Shown here: one piece after another, positions 5,758 to 10,465 of the stretch
Layout: every line of letters begins with the position of its first letter
Numbering within the stretch: the first letter of the stretch is position 1
DNA from: Victivallaceae bacterium
GTDB lineage: Bacteria > Verrucomicrobiota > Lentisphaeria > Victivallales > Victivallaceae
Reading direction: 5' to 3'
NCBI GenBank assembly: GCA_028717165.1
Contig: JAQUOK010000057.1
Location: 1 to 10,465 of the forward strand
Length of the DNA stretch: 10,465 nt
Notes under the pieces: generated by a model
What the model saw: the letters and a program-made list of their open reading frames with translations, nothing else
What the model was told of the DNA's origin: nothing
Databases searched by the model: none
Made by a program: the position numbers and the translations under genes

Positions 5758-7500
5758 TTATTTTTTGAGGTCTAGGGCTTCAAGCTCGTTGAATACTTCG
5801 CCCATATCCACCATTTCGTCGCCGGGCTTCAATGCGGCGGAATATTCCTCTTCCGCGACCTTCAGGTCAGCTTCGGAGAAATCTTCTTTCGCAGCCTTGA
5901 TGCTCAGTCCGATTCTGCGTTCCTCGGTATCGACTTTAATGACCCGGGCTTCAACTTCATCGCCGATATTCAACATATCCTTGACGCGTTCGACATGGTC
6001 TTTGCTGATCTGGGAGATGTGAATCAGGCCGTCTATTTTGTTTGAGAGTTCGACAAACGCGCCGAAAGCGGTAACTTTGGAAACTTTACCCTTGACGATA
6101 TCGCCGACTTTGTAAAGTTCATTGATTTTCGCCCACGGATCCGCTTCGTTCTGCTTCAGGCCGAGGGATATGCGCTGCTGGTCGGGATTGATATCCAGAA
6201 TGACCGCTTCGACTTCGTCGCCCGGCTTGAGAAGTTCGGTTGGATTGTTGATCTTGCGCGTCCAGCTCATATCGGAAACGTGGATCATGCCGTCAATATC
6301 GTTTTCGATTTCGACGAATGCCCCGTAGCTGGTCATATTGCGGACCTTGCCCTTGATCTTGCTGCCGACCGGATATTTGTCGGCAAGGACTTCCCACGGA
6401 TTGCGCTCTTTCTGGCGGAGACCGAGGGAGATTTTTTTGTTTTCCTTGTCGATGTCCAGGACAACCGCTTCGATTTCCTCTCCGACGCTGACGACTTCTC
6501 CGGCTTTGGTGATGCGCTTGGTCCAGCTCATTTCGGAAACATGGATCAGGCCTTCGACGCCGTCCTCGATTTCCATAAACGCGCCGTAAGGCATGATATT
6601 CACGATGCGGCCCTTAACCATCGAACCGACGGGATATTTGCTTTCGACAGCTTCCCACGGGTTTTCGCTTTTCTGCTTGTAACCGAGGGAAACGCGTTCC
6701 TTGTTATAGTCGATGTCAAGGATAATGACCTCAACGTCCTGGCCGACTTCCATCATTTCCGAAGGATGAGTAATGCGGCCCCAGGACATATCCGTAATGT
6801 GCAGAAGTCCGTCTACGCCGCCGAGGTCGATGAATACGCCGAAATCGGTAATGTTTTTGACTACGCCTTTGCGGATCTGGCCGACTTCCATATCTTTCAG
6901 GAGAGAAGAACGTTTGTCGCGCAGTGATTCTTCAAGGAGCTCGCGGCGCGAAACCACGATATTATGGCGGTCCTCATTGATTTTAAGAACTTTGACGTCG
7001 TATTCTTTGCCAATATATTCATCCATGTTGCGGACCGGTCCGATGTCGATCTGTGAACCCGGCAGGAACGCCTCGACGCCGTCAACATCCACTATAATGC
7101 CACCTTTAACGCGATGCTTCATGATGCCTTTTACGACGCTGCCTTCCGCGTTTTCGCCGGTAACCCTTTCCCAGGCCTTGATGGAATAAGCTTTTGCCAG
7201 GCTAAGCTCCGGCATGCTGTTTTCATTTTCGATCTCTTCGAGGAAAACATCGATTTTGTCGCCGACTTTCGCTTCTTCCCATTTACGGAATTCGCTGAAA
7301 TGCACAAAGCCTTCCGCTTTATAGCCGATGTCAACGAGCGCGCCGTCGTTGCGTTTTTCCACGATACAACCTTCGATAATAGAACCTTCCGCAAATTCGC
7401 CCTGGGCTTCATTTCCGAGCAGGGCGTCCATTGAAGACATATTGCTTAAGTCTACAAAATTCATCTGATCGGCATTTTCTGGTGTTTTTTCTTCTGTCAT
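5758..7500 (-). CDS. rpsA: 30S ribosomal protein S1
   Basis: S1 binds mRNA on the small ribosomal subunit and helps load transcripts with weak Shine-Dalgarno sites, which fits the poor sites on several genes here. From the ATG at 7500 the protein has 580 residues and six S1 (OB-fold) repeats, at about 38-104, 119-186, 206-274, 291-361, 378-448 and 465-534. Repeats 3-6 show the classic pattern 'VG....G.V.....(F/Y)G.F(V/M).......GL(I/L)H(V/I)S', for example DFGVFIDLGGVDGLLHITDMSW. Repeats 1 and 2 are more divergent, as expected for the ribosome-binding pair. A short acidic tail follows repeat 6. The frame continues upstream to a TTG at 7545, but ATG 7500 is preferred because it gives a normal N-terminus (MTEEKTPENA); neither has a clear Shine-Dalgarno. 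The gene is monocistronic, with its own promoter and terminator. Confidence 0.97.
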   Translation of the reverse strand: MTEEKTPENADQMNFVDLSNMSSMDALLGNEAQGEFAEGSIIEGCIVEKRNDGALVDIGYKAEGFVHFSEFRKWEEAKVGDKIDVFLEEIENENSMPELSLAKAYSIKAWERVTGENAEGSVVKGIMKHRVKGGIIVDVDGVEAFLPGSQIDIGPVRNMDEYIGKEYDVKVLKINEDRHNIVVSRRELLEESLRDKRSSLLKDMEVGQIRKGVVKNITDFGVFIDLGGVDGLLHITDMSWGRITHPSEMMEVGQDVEVIILDIDYNKERVSLGYKQKSENPWEAVESKYPVGSMVKGRIVNIMPYGAFMEIEDGVEGLIHVSEMSWTKRITKAGEVVSVGEEIEAVVLDIDKENKKISLGLRQKERNPWEVLADKYPVGSKIKGKVRNMTSYGAFVEIENDIDGMIHVSDMSWTRKINNPTELLKPGDEVEAVILDINPDQQRISLGLKQNEADPWAKINELYKVGDIVKGKVSKVTAFGAFVELSNKIDGLIHISQISKDHVERVKDMLNIGDEVEARVIKVDTEERRIGLSIKAAKEDFSEADLKVAEEEYSAALKPGDEMVDMGEVFNELEALDLKK

Positions 7501-7597
7501 GTTGTTTTTTCTGGTTAGTTTGTTTAAGTTATTTATTTCGTTCAACCCAATTTAAAATCCGGTTTATCTGTCCGGAACTTAAAAACGACGAACTTTA

Positions 7598-7626
7598 ATG
7601 ATACACCCCGATAAAGAAAAAATCAA
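7598..7626 (-). promoter_or_regulatory. rpsA promoter
   Basis: The minus strand reads TTGATT (complement of 7621-7626), 17 bp, then TATCAT (complement of 7598-7603). This is a good sigma-70-type match with optimal spacing. Transcription would begin near 7591, giving a leader of about 90 nt before the ATG at 7500. A leader of this size with a small hairpin would allow feedback by S1 on its own mRNA, as known in Escherichia coli; that is inference here. Confidence 0.6.
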
Positions 7627-7639
7627 GCTTTTAAAAACA

Positions 7640-7664
7640 TAAATCCCTAAAGAAACCGGATTTA
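7640..7664. repeat. Inverted repeat upstream of the rpsA promoter
   Basis: TAAATCC (7640-7646) and GGATTTA (7658-7664) are perfectly complementary around an 11-base loop. The repeat begins 14 bp upstream of the rpsA -35 element, where a regulator could bind. No T-run follows, so a terminator is not suggested. Confidence 0.4.
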
Positions 7665-7741
7665 GATAAAAACCAACGCCGGAACAGGGGATTTTTGAAA
7701 GGCAATTAATCGGGGAAAAAAGAGGAAGTTTTTTTCCTTGC

Positions 7742-7757
7742 CGGCCCCCCCGGGCCG
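7742..7757. repeat. GC-rich hairpin with nearby T7 run
   Basis: CGGCCC (7742-7747) pairs with GGGCCG (7752-7757) around CCCC. A run of seven T lies at 7782-7788, but 24 bases separate it from this stem. A second, weaker pairing (GGCCG 7753-7757 with CGGCT 7773-7777) would sit closer to the T-run. On the plus strand this could be a weak terminator, yet no plus-strand gene precedes it. Confidence 0.35.
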
Positions 7758-7862
7758 ATTATCCTGACGGGGCGGCTGGTCTTTTTTTCATATTTTGACT
7801 GGATATTACGAAAAAGCCGGATATATTATCTCAGATTTTTATTTCAAGGCAGTTTACGACAG

Positions 7863-7868
7863 AAGGGA
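7863..7868 (+). promoter_or_regulatory. Ribosome binding site of the zinc-ribbon gene
   Basis: AAGGGA lies 6 bp before the ATG at 7875, a well-placed Shine-Dalgarno that fixes this start. Confidence 0.6.
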
Positions 7869-7874
7869 CGGGTT

Positions 7875-8576
7875 ATGAGACCATGGATTGAGAATTTGCT
7901 GGCGTTACAAAAAGTCGACATGCGTATTATCAATTTACATTTGCGTCTGAAAATGATTCCCGGGGAAATAGCTAAACTCAAACAAAAAATAGAAAGCGCC
8001 GAAACAAATATCGCAGAAGCGAAAAGTTCAATGCAGAAAACCGGCCTGGAAATCAAACAGACGGAATCCGCGATCACCGAACTCAATAAAAAAATTGAAC
8101 ACCTGCAGCAGCAGTCTTCCCTGGTAAAAAAGAATACCGAATACCAGGCCATGCTCATTCAGATAGACAATCTGAAAGCAAAAATCAGCGAACACGAAAC
8201 TGCCGAGTTGATATTATTCGATCAGGATGAGGCGAATAAAGAAAAATTCAAGGAACTGGAGAAGGCGTTCGGTGCAGAAAAAGGCGGCATTGAAGAGGAA
8301 ATCACCGAACTGATCGAACTTGAAAGTGAAATAAAAGCTGAAATAAAACAGTTGATGAAAACCCGGCAGCCGCTTGAGGCCAGGATAGACAGCGCCATTC
8401 TGCCCCAGTACAAACGGCTGCTGCAAACCGGGCGTGCTCCTTTGGCAAAAGTCAACGCGTCAGGAATCTGCAGCAACTGTCACCTGAAAATAACTCCTCA
8501 AACCATGACCGAGACCAAAAAAGAAGCCGTTGTTTATTGTGACAACTGTTCATGTCTGCTTTATCTGGAACAATAA
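7875..8576 (+). CDS. Coiled-coil protein with C-terminal C4-type zinc ribbon (former DUF164 family)
   Basis: 233 residues. Residues 1 to about 180 are almost entirely charged helix with heptad-like spacing: an antiparallel coiled coil, as in the known structure class of this family. The C-terminus carries a four-cysteine zinc ribbon: C199-x2-C202 and C222-x2-C225, with a further C227. The linking segment (HLKITPQTM) is typical of the family. These proteins are widespread in bacteria and thought to bind nucleic acid or protein partners; the exact role is not established. The start is set by AAGGGA 6 bp upstream. The stop lies 33 bp before the glycosyltransferase ATG with no terminator between, so the two genes may share a transcript. 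A well-spaced promoter is not obvious: TTGACT and a TATATT further on are about 21 bp apart. Confidence 0.9.
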   Translation: MRPWIENLLALQKVDMRIINLHLRLKMIPGEIAKLKQKIESAETNIAEAKSSMQKTGLEIKQTESAITELNKKIEHLQQQSSLVKKNTEYQAMLIQIDNLKAKISEHETAELILFDQDEANKEKFKELEKAFGAEKGGIEEEITELIELESEIKAEIKQLMKTRQPLEARIDSAILPQYKRLLQTGRAPLAKVNASGICSNCHLKITPQTMTETKKEAVVYCDNCSCLLYLEQ

Positions 8577-8609
8577 AGCAGTAATATAATTGTTCACATT
8601 CTTTTCAAT

Positions 8610-9869
8610 ATGAAAACGCTTTTATCGAAAAAAATCTGTGTTGTGATGAGTCAATTTCCTGATTCAACCCAGCCTCATTTTTTAAACCAGCTTAACGTTC
8701 TGTTGCAGATGGGCTATTTTCTGCGTATAATTTCCCTGAAAGCGCTGCCGGTGCAAAAAGACCTGTCTGAATATTCCAGACTTGAAGAACAGAGTTTTTC
8801 TTTAAAGCTGACCAAGCGTCACATTCCCCAAGCCCTCCTGACGCTGTTCCTGCTTGGCATGATTGCCCCGTTCAAGTCATTTAAGGCTTTCGGCGCAATG
8901 CTGAAAATGCTTTTCCGCTTTAAAGACCGGAAACAGGTGATAAGGAATTATCTTCAGGCGGGAATACTGATCAATCAGCATGTCATTGATAAAGAAATCA
9001 GCCATCTGCATGCGCATTGCGAACCCAATGCGGCGCGCACAACGTATCTGGCCTCTCTGCTTACTGGCCTGAATTCCAGTTATCTTACTTTGCCCGGAGA
9101 AATATTCAAACCAGACTTTCCGCTTCTGAAGCCGGCGTTGGTTCATAGTGTTTTTATCTTTACTTTATCCCGGTATGAAGAAAAGGTTCTTATCGAAAAA
9201 ACCTTTGAAGATATTGAGCTGCTGCCGGAAATATTTCATTTTCTTAACGGGATTGATCTGGAAAAATTCGAGTTCAGGCGAGTTCTCCGGATTCCCCGGG
9301 AACCGTACCAGTTACTGACTGCAACCTGCTTAACCGATAAAAAGGGACTGGATACCATAATTTCCGCGTTGCGGCAACTTAAGGACAAAGGCCTGAAATT
9401 CAGGTACCGAGTGATTGGTGACGGTCCAGCCCTGCCGAAACTTGAAAAACTGGTAAAAACTCTCAAACTTGAGAGGGAAATAATATTTTACGGTGTCCTT
9501 CCGCACTATGAAATGCCCAGGTTGCTGGCAACCAGTGACTTATATGTTTTGGCTCCCGGGGGGCAGGAAAACGGCGAACAGGCTTCACTGTCTCTGGGAA
9601 TCAGGGAGGCGATGGCTTCTGGAGTTCCGGTGGCGGCGACGGATTCTGAGGCGATGCGGGAACTGCTTGAGCCGGAAGAAACGGGACTGCTGGTTCCGGC
9701 AAATGATCCGTCAGCTTTTGCGTCAGCCTGTCAGCGGCTTTTGAGCGATAATGAGTTGCGCAGTCAGATCATTCTGAAAGCCCGTCTTAAGATTGAAGGC
9801 AGTTACGACATTCATAAACAGGCGCAGGCGTTTAATGATTACATTATCGGGCATAATTTGCCTTTATAA
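8610..9869 (+). CDS. Glycosyltransferase family 4-like (GT-B fold), with altered conserved motifs
   Basis: 419 residues. It starts with a Rossmann strand (KKICVVMSQFPDSTQPHF) typical of exopolysaccharide glycosyltransferases; residues 131-165 recall the WcaL/AmsK-like group (HLHAHC, then a short helix and strand). The C-terminal half has the GT4 order: DKKGLDTIISAL (243-254), YRVIGDGP (266-273), FYGVLPHYEMPRLLATSDLYVLAP (293-316), and REAMASGVPVAATDS with ETGLLVPANDP. Such enzymes move a sugar from a nucleotide or lipid donor to envelope polysaccharide or glycolipid, at the cytoplasmic membrane face. Deviations: the usual Arg of 'GRLv.KKG' is Cys240; the EX7E pair is missing, the nearest upstream Glu being E323, ten positions before E333; and the 'taHa.Di' motif reads LTLPGEI (160-166). 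The start has no Shine-Dalgarno but yields the complete first strand. No other polysaccharide genes are in the window. Confidence 0.87.
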   Translation: MKTLLSKKICVVMSQFPDSTQPHFLNQLNVLLQMGYFLRIISLKALPVQKDLSEYSRLEEQSFSLKLTKRHIPQALLTLFLLGMIAPFKSFKAFGAMLKMLFRFKDRKQVIRNYLQAGILINQHVIDKEISHLHAHCEPNAARTTYLASLLTGLNSSYLTLPGEIFKPDFPLLKPALVHSVFIFTLSRYEEKVLIEKTFEDIELLPEIFHFLNGIDLEKFEFRRVLRIPREPYQLLTATCLTDKKGLDTIISALRQLKDKGLKFRYRVIGDGPALPKLEKLVKTLKLEREIIFYGVLPHYEMPRLLATSDLYVLAPGGQENGEQASLSLGIREAMASGVPVAATDSEAMRELLEPEETGLLVPANDPSAFASACQRLLSDNELRSQIILKARLKIEGSYDIHKQAQAFNDYIIGHNLPL

Positions 9870-9882
9870 AAGAATAAATAAT

Positions 9883-9910
9883 TTGTATTTTATAAATTCA
9901 GGATTAAAGT
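9883..9910 (+). promoter_or_regulatory. Promoter candidate for tRNA-Leu
   Basis: TTGTAT (9883-9888) and TAAAGT (9905-9910) are 16 bp apart; transcription would start about 15 nt before the mature tRNA. Moderate match only. Confidence 0.3.
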
Positions 9911-9932
9911 AAAACCTGTTAATTCAGAATAT

Positions 9933-10019
9933 GCCGAAGTGGCGAAACTGGCAGACGCGCTAGACTCAAAATCTGGTTCCCGCAAGGGAGTGTGGGTTCG
10001 AATCCCACCTTCGGTACCA
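9933..10019 (+). tRNA. tRNA-Leu (anticodon CAA), with encoded CCA
   Basis: This is an 87-nt class II tRNA. The acceptor stem is GCCGAAG with CTTCGGT (the first pair is G-T), followed by A73 and CCA at 10017-10019. The D-arm contains TGGCAGACGC. The anticodon stem CTAGA/TCTGG encloses the loop CTCAAAA, giving anticodon CAA, which reads UUG. The long variable arm (TCCC, GCAA loop, GGGA) is the class II mark of leucine and serine tRNAs; the body matches leucine. The T-arm is GTGGG/CCCAC around TTCGAAT. An integrase-like gene begins 116 bp downstream in the same direction, so the 3' half of this tRNA gene is the likely insertion target of a mobile element. Confidence 0.97.
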
Positions 10020-10065
10020 TAGCTAGCCTAAAAACACATCAAAGAAGTACCATTTAGTACCGTTT
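10014..10065 (+). repeat. Repeated GTACCA motif at the tRNA end, with a 10-bp tandem repeat
   Basis: The tRNA end carries GTACCAT (10014-10020). The same heptamer recurs at 10047-10053 inside a tandem pair, AGTACCATTT (10046-10055) and AGTACCGTTT (10056-10065), which differ at one base. Repeats of this kind beside an integrase gene could be integrase-binding sites of an attachment site; function is inferred. Confidence 0.45.
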
Positions 10066-10088
10066 TCAGCTTTGAAAAGCTTGAAAAC
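10062..10088. repeat. Long inverted repeat between tRNA-Leu and integrase gene
   Basis: GTTTTC (10062-10067) pairs with GAAAAC (10083-10088), and AGCTTT (10068-10073) with AAAGCT (10076-10081). One bulged T (10082) interrupts a stem of up to 12 bp. An AT-rich stretch follows, but no immediate T-run, so it is a poor terminator. It overlaps the tandem repeat by four bases. Confidence 0.5.
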
Positions 10089-10135
10089 AGCTTATATTAG
10101 CCATATCCGATATTTTTTTAACTTGAGAGGTAAAT

Positions 10136-10465
10136 ATGGCGGAAAAAACTATCAAACTTGATATTGGAACGATTTACAAGAAGAATCCGAGCAGCGGTTA
10201 TTACTTCCGGTATCAAATTAACGGTCAGCGTAAAGCTGTAAGTCTGAAAACCAAAAATCAAAAAGAAGCTATAGCAAAAGCCGAGGAATTGCTTCCTGTG
10301 TTAAAGGCTTCAAATCTTGAAGTTATATCTGCTCATGTAAAGCGCGCCAAAGGTTTTACGAAGCATCGCAAGAGTCTTGAGTTGATAAAAGCGTGGGAAA
10401 TTTATTCAACCCAGTCGGAACGTGCTACTCCAGCAACTGTAGCAGAACAACTCGGTTATAAAACG
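10136..10465 (+). CDS. Phage-type integrase-like protein, N-terminal 110 codons (3' end outside window)
   Basis: The frame is open from ATG 10136 to the window edge. GAGAGG (10125-10130) lies 5 bp before the ATG, a clear ribosome binding site. Residues 11-50 have the look of the N-terminal arm-binding domain of tyrosine recombinases: GTIYKKNPSSGYYFRYQING, then a turn, VSLKTKNQKEA and a helix, comparable to 'gsv..r...g.w..r....gk....sl.t.dk.eA'. Residues 80-110 may begin the core-binding (SAM-like) helical region. The catalytic domain (R..HxxR..Y) would lie outside, so the assignment rests on the N-terminus and on the tRNA-adjacent position. The DNA is more AT-rich than the core genes: one 60-base sample (10201-10260) is about 37% GC, against 57% for a 60-base sample in rpe. 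This supports foreign origin but is a small sample. Confidence 0.75.
   Translation, partial: MAEKTIKLDIGTIYKKNPSSGYYFRYQINGQRKAVSLKTKNQKEAIAKAEELLPVLKASNLEVISAHVKRAKGFTKHRKSLELIKAWEIYSTQSERATPATVAEQLGYKT

Larger units (their letters stand above)
7501..7874. other. 374-bp gene-free stretch between divergent rpsA and zinc-ribbon gene
   Basis: It contains the rpsA leader (about 7501-7591) and the rpsA promoter (7598-7626). Upstream of those lie a 7-bp inverted repeat (7640-7664), a GC-rich hairpin (7742-7757) and a T7 run (7782-7788). The ribosome binding site of the plus-strand gene is at 7863-7868. In the leader, TCCGG (7558-7562) complements CCGGA (7572-7576) around a 9-base loop. No open frame of note is present. 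A small RNA is possible but not shown. Confidence 0.7.

Noticed and set aside
6280..6927. 215-codon open frame antisense to rpsA
   Set aside because: It mirrors the S1 repeats (recurring FDFD- and ADL-like strings), so it is a by-product of the repeated coding sequence.
5758..7500. The six repeats in rpsA as a DNA repeat or CRISPR-like array
   Set aside because: The periodicity is about 250 bp and occurs at protein level: these are S1 domains.
7501..7545. Longer rpsA reading starting at TTG 7545
   Set aside because: The extra 15 residues are Asn/Lys-rich, the start is TTG without a Shine-Dalgarno, and ATG 7500 gives a standard S1 N-terminus.
10101..10118. ATATC/GATAT near-palindrome followed by T7 as a terminator
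   Set aside because: The arms meet with a single central base, so no stable hairpin loop can form. The T-run just precedes the integrase ribosome binding site.

Overview
The window reads as chromosome from a Gram-negative-type bacterium. Lentisphaerota or another PVC-group lineage is my best guess. That guess is inference: it rests on AraC regulators beside a uroporphyrinogen-decarboxylase-like enzyme, few Shine-Dalgarno sites and a bacterial six-domain ribosomal protein S1. No 16S or other decisive marker is present. Most genes are ordinary. The right end enters what looks like an integrative element.

Layout. (1) 1-557: the C-terminal part of an AraC-family regulator, cut by the left edge. 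(2) 558-934: a gene-free stretch with a GC-rich block of competing inverted repeats, an imperfect dyad and a promoter candidate. (3) 935-2444: a two-gene operon of a secreted PstS-like binding protein and ribulose-phosphate 3-epimerase. (4) 2471-4550: a URO-D/MtaA-like enzyme (-) and an AraC regulator (+), divergent across a 94-bp AT-rich promoter region, probably a regulator and its target. (5) 4555-5583 (-): a membrane-anchored beta-propeller-type protein resembling the GINT1 N-terminal domain. It meets the AraC gene tail to tail with 4 bp between stops. (6) 5693-7626 (-): rpsA with a good promoter, a leader of roughly 90 nt and a strong terminator hairpin. (7) 7501-7874: a gene-free stretch between divergent genes with several inverted repeats. 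(8) 7875-9869: a coiled-coil zinc-ribbon protein and a GT4-like glycosyltransferase with altered motifs, probably cotranscribed. (9) 9933-10019: tRNA-Leu(CAA) with encoded CCA. (10) 10020-10465: repeats and the N-terminal 110 codons of an integrase-like protein, consistent with a mobile element inserted at the 3' end of the tRNA gene.

How the parts fit. rpsA, rpe, tRNA-Leu and the zinc-ribbon gene are core functions. The AraC/URO-D pair looks like an inducible corrinoid or methyl-transfer-type module whose substrate cannot be read from sequence. The cargo of the element lies beyond the right edge. I found no CRISPR array, toxin-antitoxin pair or recognisable defence system. The points most worth following are the tRNA-integrase junction, the switch-like repeats at 710-790, the unusual glycosyltransferase and the binding protein paired with rpe.
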